NCBI GenBank assembly: GCA_949130485.1 | Contig: OX422189.1 | Span: forward strand, 9,517,992 to 9,581,991 | DNA from: Agelas oroides | Taxonomy: Eukaryota; Porifera; Demospongiae; Agelasida; Agelasidae | Length of the DNA: 64,000 nt | Reading direction: 5' to 3' | Shown: positions 33,587-45,639 of the stretch, in pieces | Position numbering within the stretch: the first letter of the stretch is position 1 | Layout of the letters: each line of letters begins with the position of its first letter | Translations under genes and position numbers: made by a program | Notes under the pieces: model-generated | What the model was told of the DNA's origin: nothing | The model's database searches: none | Seen by the model: the letters and a program-made list of their open reading frames with translations, nothing else

Positions 33587-35910
33587 ATTATACCCTGCCA
33601 GTACCATGACCACAATACTGTAGAACGTTTTACTTACTACACACTGTGTACAGTAAACAGCGTATCAGTAAGCTGACATTATAACTGAACAATCACTGAA
33701 CCACATCTCCCTTTAAAAAATAGGTCTAGATGTAGAGTCTGCAAAGGAACTAATACTGCCACAACAAAATACACTGATCACTCAAAGTCTCCATGATAAA
33801 AAGAACTCCACTTGTGTTATTTGTACCTTGTATTTGACCAGTGTCCCAGTTGTTGTATGCCTGAAGAAGGTCCGGACCAGACCGAAACGTAGCAAGAAAA
33901 GTTTGATCAATGTAATAGCGAAGTACTGTTCCGGAATCCGCGACCTTTCCACGATTTATAGTACCTTACCAGTGTTTGCTGATGATGGGCTCTAATTAGA
34001 GAAAATGAGGGCGGGGCTGGAATTGCTGGAATGTAATCCGAACTTGAAGGACGTTGTACACCAGGTCGGCTGTTTGCAACAAAGTAGAGTAAGTTTTGGG
34101 GTATAAGTTGGTTAGATAGATTTGGGAAAGCCGTTAATTCCTACAAATTATGTTCTGTGGACTGAGAAGGAACTGTGATTCCTACTTCCACAGTGCACAA
34201 TGAAAAGGGAGGCAACTTGATGTTACAAGACACTATAAACACATTGCCATTGTCCACCCTAACCTAACCCTAGTCTTGTGCTCAGACTACTTTTCACTGA
34301 GTGGGAAAATCGTCTAGTAAACTGCGTATACCATTTTGGTTCAATTACTGTGACGTCAGAGAGCAGGATGTCCCCCTGTGCATATTGCCCCATCGGACAT
34401 ACCACACTAATACATTGCCATTGTTCACCCTATTAACCTAGTCTCGTGCTCAGACTACTTTTCACTGAGCGGGAATATAGTCTAGTCTGGTAAACTGTGT
34501 ATACCCTTTTTGGTTCCAAATTACTGTGACGTCACGTGAAATGGATTATGAATTATTAAATTACTGTGACGTCAGAGGGCAGGATGTCCCCCCGGACATT
34601 GCACCCTAGTGCACAATGCCCCCCAGTGCAGAATGTCTCCCTGCCTACGTTATGCATGCAAACAGTCAACTGGATTATGAATCTAAAAATGCTCTAGCAA
34701 ACAGCGAACTCTGAGACAGCCTACTTGTGCTCCTTTCAAAAGATAGAATAACCTAGTCCACACGGTAGCTAGGGCCGCCTGATCAACGTTCATTTCGCTA
34801 GAGGATCATTGGCACGTACGTAGTGTGGAATGTAATCTTCAATGACGTCAAGCGGAAAAGAGTAATGCACCAGCATTCCGGTACAGTTTAATGAAAATGG
34901 AATAGGCAGTTTCCAGACCCATTTTTCCGGCAGGCATGAAAAATGGGGTCTGGGAACAAGAAGACTATCCTTACCCTAACCCTAACCATTGTTCCTAAAC
35001 AATGTAGCCATTGTTCTCAAATTAGTAGCAGCGATTCTGGATACTCAAAATTTCTGTCAGAAACTTCTGTCAAAAACTGCAGGCACTATCCATTATCAAA
35101 ATTCAAACATCTATACACCAGAAAGCTCTCAGTGAGCTCATTTGATCAACTTTGCTGATACGGAAGTTACAATTAAATTCTAATTGAAGGAGAATTAAAA
35201 ACTGGTACTAGACCTGATTAGTTTCAGACTAGTGTGTTGGTCACTCGTAGCTCGTTTTTAATTTTCCATATTAAATGAAAATGTAAGTACTAAAGCCAAT
35301 TACGTTCAGACTACCCACGATTTTTTGCAAAGAGCAGGCGTTGGGACATTGTTTGATGTGCATTGGTCACTATATTAAGAGACAACACCAAGTATGAACC
35401 ATGAGAGGGCGTACCCTCTTACGTATGAATGATTTTCAGGGTCTGCCCTAGGCGTATTGGCACCCTAGAATGTCTATGTATTGTATTACAAAGATCATTA
35501 AGTTTCTGTAATTCTCCATAAACTAGTGTGTGTTGTAGGAAAGTAAAGTTTTGTCTCAGGCTAGACAAATAGTGATGTCATCCGCAGTTAATAAATGGAA
35601 CAGCCCAATAATCCCACCGAGGTGTATGGCCGGAAGTTACGGGGATTTTTATAAAGTGTTCTCTAAAATTACTAACCAGTTTATATGGTGACCTCAGCTA
35701 CCTGCTAACTAATGTTTCTTTAACCTGAATTCCAGTGAACTATGATACGTGTGCATACCTTACACAAAGATATTTGTGTTGTGTTAGCGGTCAAGACGTC
35801 TCCAAACAAAATACCACAATGATTGGAGTTTGTATCATCATATGCCTACTCATCTCTAATTGCATTATTATATCTGACTTCATTGTGCTACCATCACTAT
35901 ACAGCAAACT
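33587..35910 (+). promoter_or_regulatory. spacer upstream of Kelch-kinase copy 4
   Basis: This spacer differs from 21684-24008 at only a handful of positions (for example one base missing near 33807, AACAAG versus AACAAC near 34957). It keeps TGACGTCA sites at 34527-34534 and 34567-34574. No gene seen. Confidence 0.45.
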
Positions 35911-38900
35911 ATGGCTGCTCGGCGCACCAGCTATGAGCCACTGCCCAGATCTATCCATGCTGCTGTTGCTGTGGACAATAAGCTGCACATGTGGGGTGGT
36001 TGGGCTGGGTCAAAGGAGAAGTCACGGGAGATAGTAAAACATGTGGAGGTGTTTGACATCTCCAAGGAGCTATGGGAGCAGAAACCAACCCATGGCACCC
36101 CACCACCTGGACTGTGGGACACTGCATACACAGTGGTGGGGTCGTATCTGTTTGTGTTTGGGGGGTCTGATGGTGTGTCCCGTCACAACACCCTCTTCAA
36201 GCTTGACCTACGTACCTTTCAGTGGGAGCAGGTGCAAGTATCAAACCCCTCTAGTGGCCCACAGAGGAAGATAGGCTGTAGGATGGTGTCCTATGGTGAT
36301 AACCAGCTGGTGGTTTTTGCCGGGTCCATGAGTGTTGCTGAGTACACAGACGAACTGCATGTCTTTAACTTAGACAAAGGTGAGTACAGTCTGTGTACCA
36401 AACCACAAGCCAAGCAATATTACATGGTTCATGTGGTGCAGTAAGGAAGTTATGTCTGGAGTGACTGTTGTACTCACTCAGATTCTGAGTGGGTACAACC
36501 AAGGGTGCATTGACCACAAACTCGACTCGATAAGCCCTTGGTATAACAGTCCCTCCAGACTTTGGTGATGGTAGACAAGAAGGGTGGCAGCAACATGCCA
36601 CTCATGATAAACGTAAACAGATTTGATTGTACACAAAGTGTACCTTGTGTTGGTTGCTAGTCTCATTGAGCACACTCTGTTAAGTTGTGTTGATTGATTT
36701 GCTTCATGTCATACTACTTGTTTTCCTTGATGAGAATGTTGAGTAGTCCATCTGAACAAGTCACCAAGCTGCAGATGGTTGGATTGTGCACACATGAACT
36801 ATGGCCTGGACATAAGACTAGTGGCAGATTAAAGTATTCCAGATCCCTCTTAGCTATATGTGAGGTTCATTGTCCAACTAATCAGTGCACAATAATGTTG
36901 TTGTTGGAGGAAATCTTAATCAACTACTTGTGTGCCATAGGACAACCTACACATGTACTGACCTGTATTATTAACACCACACCATAACTTACAGCTATGT
37001 GTATGTTGTGTATTGTACTTCAGTGGTGTATGTTCCTCGATCTCCACTGCTTCAGGAGAGTGGTCATCTCCAGCTGAGACTCTCTTCACTATAATCATGT
37101 GTGGATCATTGTCCAACTAATCAGTACAGAATACTGTATTGTCATGTTCCTCTCTACTGTTACAGGAGAGTGGTCATCTCCAGCTGTGACTGGCACAAAG
37201 CCACCTCCTCTCTCCGCCTTCTCCTTCACCAAAGTTGACAGCAGGAGGGCTGTGGTGTATGGAGGGGTGACAGATGGTGGAGCATCTGGTGATGCCTATG
37301 TACTTGAGCTGGATAAGTGGGTGCGTGCAATATAGAATTGTGTAACATGTGACAATATGTTAATGACTAGCTTTGATTGGAAAGGAGCCACGATACTTGT
37401 AGTTGTTGACATGTAACTAGACTATGTTGACATGAACCTTCACAATCAACAATGTAGCTCTTTCATGTTAAAACCACTCTAAGTATGTGAGTCAATTTTG
37501 AATACAACTAGTGTACGGTGAGAGGACAGCTGGTTGTCAGTCAGTTATGTACATGAGCTGGATAAGTGTGTGAGTGTAACGTGTTGTGGACTAGTTTTGA
37601 AGTAGGCCATTGGAAGGAAGCCACAATATTTGATTGTTGACATGATGTAACTAGGTTATGTTGTTGTGCCAGTACTTTCAACTTGTAATCTAATTAGTTT
37701 TGGAAATTGGATACTGCAGCATGTTTTATCACTCTAACAGGGTTGAGGATATACAAACTATCAGTTACTGTATGAAGGTGTACTGTGTATGGTAGCGATT
37801 GTGAATTCTTCCTGTCTTTATACAGAAATGTTTCAGCATTTGTCGTTTGATCATTTGTGATCAATGTCATTGTTATGCTATGAATAAACGAGGAGCCTAT
37901 GTATTATGTACACTGCTTAGTCTTTCAATAATGACAGTTACCACCACCATATTTGGTATCATCATCAGTCACATGGAGCTGCAGTGCATTGTGTACATGA
38001 CTGTGGGTCTTGACTTCCTCAGCACTGGACCAAACTGGACACCACTGGAGGTCCCAGGCCACCTCCAAGGTGCCACCATGCTACATGTTGTATTGCTGGT
38101 CCTCTCCCTGGACAGGAGCACCCACTACTGCTGGTGGGAGGTGGGCTCAGTGGAAGTATGTTCAGTCGAAGTGTACTCAAAGACATGTGGGTGTTGGATG
38201 TTGACAGAGGAGTGTGGAGTGAGGTTAGTGAGTTGATTTCTCTGGTGTATGATGAGTTGCATCAAGAGTGCATGTTATACATATGTGTAGTCTATCAAGC
38301 TAGACCCTCTCTCACCTTCTAGCTTGATAGACTAACATATGTGCTGTTGCCTGGTGTATGATGAGTTGCATCAAGAGTGCATGTTATACGTATGTCGTTG
38401 CTTACATACATGTGGCTGTGTGCCATGAATCTCTTGTATAGCTAGCTACAGTAGGATGTACCCAGTGGATGTATATATCAAATGTTCATAGACTCATATT
38501 TATGGATTTATGCTAACATAGTTTGTATACCTGAACAGTGTGTGTTCCAATGTACTTGCAATACTAGTGTACACACTAACTCAAGTATGTTATGTAACGG
38601 ATGTTTCATCAGTTGCTATTGCCTCCTCCTGTACAGGTTACTGTTCCTCAAGAAATAGGACCACGATGTGGCCACACTGCTACTGTGGTTGGGTCTGGAC
38701 CGAACTTCAGGATGGTGGTCATGTTTGGTGGGCGGAGGGAGTTTTGGGAAGACCTAATAGCCAAGATAATCCTCCTCCATCTTGGTGAGTGTGCAGTTTG
38801 GGACATAACATGTTGCACAAGCAGAAACATTCCCTTTGGTAAAGTGTCTACGTCAGGAGTAGCAGTGGCAACTTTGTAACGGACCGACCTCGACACACGA

Positions 38901-41591
38901 TAAGTCAGTAACTCAACAATGATTATAGAAGGGGCCTAGCCCAACATAACAATACAGCTTATATATTCCTGCGTACCGGTAACAATAATGTGGCCACATT
39001 GTCTAGGATACATTAACCACTGTCTAGTAGCACTGGGTATGCGCATACAGAGTCAGCTATTGCATAAACATTAACACAAAACAGTCCAGTTCACCACAAA
39101 CTTGAAGGTGGTCAGACCATTTGAGTAATAATCCGTGCTAAGCGTTGAAAATTTTGTATCAGCATTGTTTTTTGGCTATCAGGAGCACTTACAAATTGCT
39201 TTATTTAGCTATAAGACGAGAGCTGTGTAAGTATGAAAGCATTACTGAATGTAAACTTTGTAATATGATAGAGAATGCACAAGAGCTGATTATTTGTATG
39301 CATAGCATGTAAAAGTTTTACCACTGTTTTCAGCAGTCAGGAAGTGTTCACATAGCATCTTGGAGTACTCTATTGCTCTCTGGCTATAAAACCATGAAAG
39401 CAAACAAGAAAAGGAGCTAACCTCCTCTAATGCTAACTCAGTAGTTACATTCTCCACCCATGCATGATGGAAGTTCTTCATAAACAGCTGGACCAAAGCG
39501 GACCAGCCAGAATGGCGATGTTACAAAAGAGAAATGTAAACTGGTTTGGCTAGGGCCTATGAAATGAAGTACTTGTGTAGCATAATCTCTTATACTCTGT
39601 TTGGGGGGTCATATATAGTGCATGCATCGTTCAGTGGTAAGGATATCTGACTGACACTCAGCCCACCTGCATTTTTGTCTTTGGGGAGTGAAGCCAAAAA
39701 CTGACACATCTAGAGGGTGACATAACTGCTGGGAAATATATAGTGCCATGTACAATGTACTTTGGTTATGAATATTGGTGCATGGCCTATCTGATGCCAG
39801 CTTGTGTATTTCTGTTTCAAGATTCCCGCTTTCTTTTTTTTCTTCTATTTGATGTACTATGTGAATTGCCACAACTAACAACAACACTCTCACAACTCTC
39901 CTTCCTCCCACATTTTCTCGTTTCTTTACTCATATCAGAGTGGCGTGAGGGTTTTTGGAAGTTGACAAGAGACAGGTGGCAGGTGACACGGGTGGTGACA
40001 AAGGAGGAGCTAGGGAGACCTGTGGAGAGGCTGAGGGAGCAGATGGAGAAGCTGCAGCTGCATTCAGCAAAGGTGGTCATGTTGGAGCAACAGCTGGCCA
40101 TGGCTGAGGAGAGGGTGAGGAGACTGGAGGCAGAGAAACAGGCAAGGGTTGAACAAGCAGAAAGAGTATGCATTTGCTGGTAGCATTCCTATTTACACTA
40201 ACTTTCATATTTTTAATTCATTACAAAGAGTTCCATTGTATTCTTTTGTACAAATTGTTGACCTACAGCAGAGAGCTGCGTTTAAGGGTCAAGATTCTGA
40301 TGCACTAAGGAGGGCAGAAAATGCAGAGAGAGAGGTGAGGAGGTTGAGGAAAAGGTGTTCACTGTGTATCAACATGTATTGAACATTTAGTACTTTCGGA
40401 TTCATTCTCTAGATTGCTGACCTAAAGAGGAGAGCAGAAGAGGCAGAGAGGAGAGCCAGAGATGCAGAGAATACCACTAGTGACCTCATAAGGCAAACCA
40501 CTGATGCTAACCAGAGAATGAGGGAGGCAGAAGCCAGGGCTCGAGAATCCACACAAACTGTCGTGCAAGCTGAACAAAGAGCTGCACAATCTGAGCAAAG
40601 GGCTACACAAGCTGAGCAAAGGGCTACACAAGCTGACCAAAGGGCCACACTAGCTGACCAAAGTGCCACACTAGCTGACCAAAGAGCAACACGAGCTGAG
40701 GCAGGAGCACATTTCTTGCAGCAGCAAAATGAAGAAATGGTAGTGAGGGTGAGACAAGCGGAGCAGACAGCAAGAGAGGCCCAGGAGAGAGCAAGGACAA
40801 CTGAGCAGAGAGCCCAGAGACTGGAGGCGAGAGGTTATGATCAGTTCTGGGTAGTGAATAGGGAAGAGATCCAGCTCACTGACCAGGAACTGGGCAGAGG
40901 TGGGTGGGCGGTAGTAAGAGTAGCGAAGTTCCGTGGTCTTCGAGTGGCAGCCAAGTGTCTGCATACCCTCATTGTCTCTGACTACAACCGACAGCTGTTT
41001 GTGAGGGAGATGAGTATCGCTGCCAGAGTGCGTCACCCCAACCTGGTGCAGTTCATTGGGGCCATGATGGAGGGAGAGCCCATCATCCTGACAGAGCTGA
41101 TGGCCACAAGCCTGAGGGCTGTCTTAGAGCGTAGGCCATTCAACCCTGCTCAGATCACCTCCATCAGCGTGGATGTGGCCAGAGCCCTCAACTACCTCCA
41201 CCTGATGTACCCTGACCCCATCATTCATCGGGACATCAGCAGTGCCAATGTCCTGCTGGAGCCCGGACCCAGCAACAGCTGGAGGGCCAAAGTCTCCGAC
41301 TACGGCTCAGCCAACTTCCTCCAGCAGCTGAGAACAGCTGGTCCTGGCAACCCAACATATGCTGCCCCAGAAGCCGACATTCCCTCTCAGCAGTCACCAA
41401 AAATGGATGTCTACAGCTATGGTGTTCTCCTGCTGGAGATGTGCAGTCGAAGGTTTCCCAATCCAGAAGAGTTTGAAGCCCTTCTCCAGCAAGTGCAGCA
41501 GCCAACCATGGTGGCACTGATCCGACAATGCATGGAACGAGAACCTACGAGAAGACCGACAATGAGTGACATCATTGGACAGTTGGAGTGA
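35911..41591 (+). CDS. Kelch - coiled-coil - TKL-like protein kinase, copy 4 (complete)
   Basis: Exons: 35911-36379, 37166-37320, 38023-38223, 38637-38784, 39939-40165, a probable extra coiled-coil exon 40269-40334, and 40413-41591 (TGA). Phases match throughout; with the extra exon the protein is about 814 residues, without it 792. Kelch motifs fill exons 1-4; exon 3 is five codons longer than in copies 2 and 3, as in copy 1. The coil has about eight heptad repeats, some with LADQ variants. The kinase carries GRGGWAVV, VAAKCL, HRDISSANVLL, DYG, AAPEA and DVYSYGVLLLE, so it should be catalytically competent. Introns carry a 47-bp hairpin insertion (intron 3) and a solo LTR (intron 4). Exon 1 is nearly identical to copy 3. 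Confidence 0.87.
38288..38334. mobile_element. 47-bp foldback insertion in intron 3 of copy 4
   Basis: The insert has perfect 15-bp inverted ends (TAGTCTATCAAGCTA and its complement) around a 17-bp core. It is flanked by a 9-bp direct repeat ACATATGTG (38279-38287 and 38335-38343) that occurs once in the empty site of copy 2. Its ends and core resemble the 238-bp element at 43772-44009. A following partial duplication repeats TGGTGTATGATGAGTTGCAT. Confidence 0.8.
38875..39098. mobile_element. solo LTR in intron 4 of copy 4
   Basis: A 224-bp insertion absent from the other units starts TGTAACGG and ends ACCACA (TG...CA ends). It is flanked by a 5-bp duplication AACTT (38870-38874 and 39099-39103). 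A TATA-like TTATATATTC lies inside. This is the signature of a solo LTR from an LTR retrotransposon; the clade cannot be told. Confidence 0.75.
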
Positions 41592-42687
41592 TGTGCTCTA
41601 TAACACAATCGTTTACGTAGAACAAAAAGGCAATGCCACTATTTTCCACTTGTATCAGCCGGATACTAGCTTTTTTTTTCATTGTATAAGATTTTGTAAT
41701 ATTCTTATATGAATTTTATGTACAAATATATAATTATTGTGAGTGTGTGCGTTCTAGGTTTGTACTGCATGTGTCCTAGTTTGTTCTGAGTTTGCGCCAT
41801 GTTCTTGCTACCCTGGACTGACTTGCTGACAACATTTTGTGCAACTAGAACTGGTTTGTGGGTTAACAGGAAGAAGTTTTTTATACAGGGTCCATTCCAA
41901 CATTGCAACAATTCCATTCCAAAGAAAGTGGGGGAGAGGCATGCAAGAATGTCCTTTGCTTGGGCATTGTAAAGTACCAGGTTGGCTATACGCTTTGTAT
42001 GTGCCTGATCAAAAAAAACAGCAGATTGAGTTGAGCACAGTGTTGAGAACGGTTATGGAAATTTTAATAGGAAACATCGATCTTCAAACTATGTTTCCAA
42101 AATCTTGATAATATGTTAAAGTCTGCATGGTGTCATGCTTCTCTTGTAAATGATGTGTTGTGTAAAGTACATAATTAAAGTCTGCATGGTGTCATGCTTC
42201 TCTTGTAAATGATGTGTTGTGTAAAGTACAAAAGAAAAATGTTTTTGGCAAACTACTGAAGACGTAATGCTATCATGCAAATAACTGATAGCCTCCTTTA
42301 AAAGTTTTCAGCCTTTGTACTTGTCCACTCAAATTAGAAAAGGGGAAATTCTCCAAAATTTCTGCTGTCTGGGTTAATTAGAGAGACAAAAAATTTAAGG
42401 TGTCCAGTCAAATTAATTAGACTGTCCACTCTTTTAGAGACAATATATGGCCAGCCAATGATGTCTTTTTTCAGAATACAGCTTTTATAGCTGTTGTCAA
42501 CTTGTGTAGAAAGTCGTGTTTACCTGTGAAATATTGCTTGAAAAATCATGTTCAAGTGTGGAATAGTAAGACTTCAATTCACAGGAAGTGACCTATAGGA
42601 ATAGAAGTCATACAACAGTATACAATTTCTCATGCACACAAACATGCGCACACAAACATTTGCTCCTGAACATTAACAACGCAGCTG
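41592..42687. other. 3' flank of copy 4, with a 2-copy direct repeat
   Basis: No gene was found. At about 42114-42235 a block of about 60 bp (TTAAAGTCTGCATGGTGTCA and onward) is present twice in a row. The rest resembles the flank of copy 3. Confidence 0.4.
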
Positions 42688-42850
42688 ATGGCAGACTTAC
42701 GGCATCCCAATGTAGTGCAGTTCTTAGGGGTACATTTCTTGGAGCGATCAGAACTATATCGTGGTGATGGCCATGTCCCTGGAATCACTGCTGGAGGGTG
42801 ATCCCATTCCCCTCACTGTCAAGCGATCACTGCTTGCAGATGTGGTGTGT
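42688..42850 (+). pseudogene. relic of the second kinase, unit 4
   Basis: One frame gives MADLRHPNVVQFLGVHFLER, a further frame gives VVMAMSLESLLEGDPIPL and KRSLLADV. These are the N-lobe/hinge part just before the segment kept in unit 1 (5159). A frameshift separates the two halves, and the catalytic loop is gone. RHPNVVQFLGV is a standard kinase helix C to beta-4 motif. Confidence 0.6.
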
Positions 42851-43291
42851 TCAACATCAATTAACTAAATACATGTACGTTGTACATCTCCACAGATGCA
42901 GCAGTCCCCCCACAGTGCCACTGACCTGCACTCTGCTTCCACTGATGTGCCACAGTCTCAGCCAGTAAGTAGTTTTCTACCTTCGAGATCCAGCAATTAT
43001 CAGTTGACAGTCCCAATATTTTTTGTTGTTGATTTGTGTACAATGCGTCTGAAAATCCTTGTAAACGGACTTTGCCCATGGGCGCTCTTTTGTGAGTCTA
43101 CGGTAGATGTAAATTTTGACCTCAGGGTGGTAGAATGGGGAAGGAGGCTACAGCAGCCCCCATCCAACTCCAAATCACCTATTAAAGCAATATGACTGCA
43201 GATGAGAGACATCAACTCATGTTACTGCACCCCCCCATCACAGCACACAAATTAGGTCTGTAATGTGTTCTGATTGTATGAACTGTTATAG

Positions 43292-43517
43292 GTATCCTGA
43301 ATGAGATGTCAACTCTACATGACCTCATGGAAAAAATAGCAGCTGATATCCCAGCCAAATGAGAGGAGGTGGGCTATGCCCTTGGAATTACAAGACCATA
43401 CATGCAGCGTATCAAGTATGAAATTACTCCATTACTTATCCCAATGACAGCATATCGAGAGATGTTTGCCCACTGGCTAAAGAATGAAGAGTGCAGTGTT
43501 GAGATCACTCACCAGTA
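43292..43517 (+). pseudogene. death-domain exon relic, unit 4
   Basis: After TTATAG the frame reads ILNEMSTLHDLMEKIAADIP but meets TGA where other copies have the tryptophan of AKWEEVG. Beyond the stop the frame is intact (GYALGITRPYMQRIKYEIT, MTAYREMFAHW), without the 2-base deletion of units 1 and 2. It is therefore broken by an independent mutation. Confidence 0.65.
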
Positions 43518-43556
43518 AATCAAGAGGAAGATAGACCACTAGCTGCAAACTTTAAA

Positions 43557-43615
43557 ACAATCAAGCAATCAATAATAATAATAACCACAACCATATCCTA
43601 TAGCTTCACACATTT
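43557..43615 (+). repeat. single copy of the minisatellite unit, unit 4
   Basis: One diverged copy (CAATCAAGCAATCAATAAT, then AACCACAACCATATCCTATA) of the repeat amplified to 22 and about 30 copies in units 1 and 2. It shows the likely seed sequence. Confidence 0.6.
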
Positions 43616-43771
43616 TCCAAAACTAAAGTTGGCTCCTATATCGCTGCTCCATGCCACAGTGGTCTTACACATGTATTAGTCAGCTATGGTTTACATAGAC
43701 AGGGATCGCTTTCCTTTCCTGCATGCAAGCTTTCTCTAAATCTACACACATGCGGAAAACAAATGAAGCAG

Positions 43772-44009
43772 TTAATCTATCAAGCCAGACCCTCTCTCAC
43801 CCTCCAGAAAGAAGTGGGAAAGGGTCTAGCAGATGTTATTAGAGTATTCATGAATTGCTGACCAATCCAATTTTGAGCAACACCTTGGCTTCAACATTTA
43901 AGACTAAGGTGCAGTTGTAAGGTTACAGATTGAACAAGCTGTAAGCTATGAGTACTAGCTTTTCTCTCACTTTTCTGGAGGGTGAGCGATGGTCTGGCTT
44001 GATAGACTA
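43772..44009. mobile_element. 238-bp inverted-repeat element (MITE)
   Basis: Terminal inverted repeats of about 35 bp (TCTATCAAGCCAGACC at left; GGTCTGGCTTGATAGACTA at right) extend inward through ACCCTCCAGAA. There is no coding content. It belongs to the same family as the 47-bp insertion at 38288. Confidence 0.7.
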
Positions 44010-44088
44010 AGAATTCCAGTATACTATGACTGTATATTCCCTTTTACCATACGTGGTGTGTGGCCAACAAACTCAATCAATGGAGCTA

Positions 44089-45205
44089 CTAATCATGATA
44101 GACAGTCAAAATACAGCTTTTGAGGGTATCTACATAACGCAGGTACACAATTCTCCAAGGCTTTTCACGGGGTCGACTGGAGTGGGCCAGTTCACACTCA
44201 GCAAATGTCCCTACAATGCTGGAGATAATGAGATCCATATCGCTCTTCTCCCAGTGCAGCTGCTTGCATGGCTCAACAATCTTCTCAACCAAATCAACAA
44301 AGAAATCCTTCAGGTCTTTGCTGTGTATCAGAGAGGCACCCAAGTTTGTAATTGCCTTGGAAAGTGCCTTGAAATTTTGTTCAACAGATTTTAGCATTGG
44401 TGTAGGAAGCTTTCTCTTTCTCAAATCTTTCAAGATCAGTTTCTGCTGCCTGTCAATTAATCCACACGCGATCAATCATGTTCAGTTTCAAATCGTACAA
44501 CTCTTGGAGGAAATCGCGATCGATTTCCAAGTCATCATCAACTGTGTGCGACCCCTCGGAGCCAGCTGTCCAATGGTCTATCATCTCACTGGCACAGTTA
44601 GTAAAGTCAGTAAATGTCAAGTGCGCTAACTTCTTCTTGTTGGTTTCAAACCTGTTGTGGCTAATGAACACAACTGAAGCATAGCTCCTCGCTAGAGCCT
44701 CTGGAAGAATAAACTTCTTCTTGATATTTTCAATTAATGAACCTTCGTAATCGTCAACAACTCTTAAGACTTGTTTGCTGTTGTCAAACTGACGCCGGCA
44801 AGATTTTAATGAAATACCTGTCTTTTCGCTAACGTCATCCAGATCTTTTTGATTTCTAGTGCTTAACTTCTTTCCCAAGAACTCACGAACCACTTCTTCA
44901 TCAAAGGCATAGTACTGCTCAATCAACGCCTGTTTCATCGCTAGAGGCAGTGGGAAAAGCTGTGTATTAAACAGTGTCGGTGGCGACTGCAGATAGGGCT
45001 CGAGATGGCGGAACATTCTAAACTGATCTTGTGTCTCACTGAGAAGAAGGGACTGATAGTCGTGAAACTCCTTGCTGATGGCCGGTTCCTTTGCCATCCG
45101 CTGCACGACCGCTTTCTCTGCATCACATCCACTCAGCCAGAGAGAAAATATGCCCATATCTACATCTGCTGGTTCGCTCACAAACACCTCCAAAGATCTC
45201 GCCAT
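44089..45205 (-). pseudogene. FIBP: FIBP pseudogene
   Basis: It is a close duplicate of the intact gene at 61319-62431, colinear over its full length and about 40 bp beyond the start. A 4-base insertion near 44456-44462 shifts the frame after IDRVWIN and brings an immediate stop, leaving frames of 250 and 128 codons. The rest shows mostly silent or conservative changes, so inactivation is recent, or a shortened product is still made. No poly(A) tract borders it, so it looks like a DNA-level duplication rather than a retrocopy. Confidence 0.85.
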
Positions 45206-45249
45206 TTTTTCCTACCGTTGCACCTTTGATCTGACTCATCTAGTCATCT

Positions 45250-45600
45250 TGACTAGCCTTGTTCCCAGGCCACTCCCAAATCTTATCTCATAGGAGAAAA
45301 ATCGGGAGAAGGCCTGGTACCAATACTACATCACGGACTGGAAATGGTGGACTCGGTTAGTATGTAATATAAAAGTCACAAAAAGTTTTCAGAACAAAAA
45401 CAAGCACATGTAGGGATGGAACCCTCAAAAACCAACCAAACTAGATGGGAATGACACCACAATACTTTCACACCATCCCTACATCTTGTGCCATTTTGCC
45501 ATTTCTTCTTTGTGGCCTCTGCTTAAGGAGAGTATCCCAGTTGGGATATTTCGTTGCAGTCAGTTGAGAGTGCCTACTTCGGTTGGAGGGTCAGTGAGTT
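45250..45600. other. spacer
   Basis: No gene found. A short inverted pair TGTAGGGATGG / CCATCCCTACA lies at about 45411-45482. Confidence 0.3.
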
Positions 45601-45639
45601 GCAGTAGTTCTTTAGCTGGGTCAGTAAATCGATGATAAA

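Noticed and set aside
44216-44684. Plus-strand frames opposite FIBP (also 61446-61910)
   Set aside because: Antisense shadows of a well-supported conserved protein.
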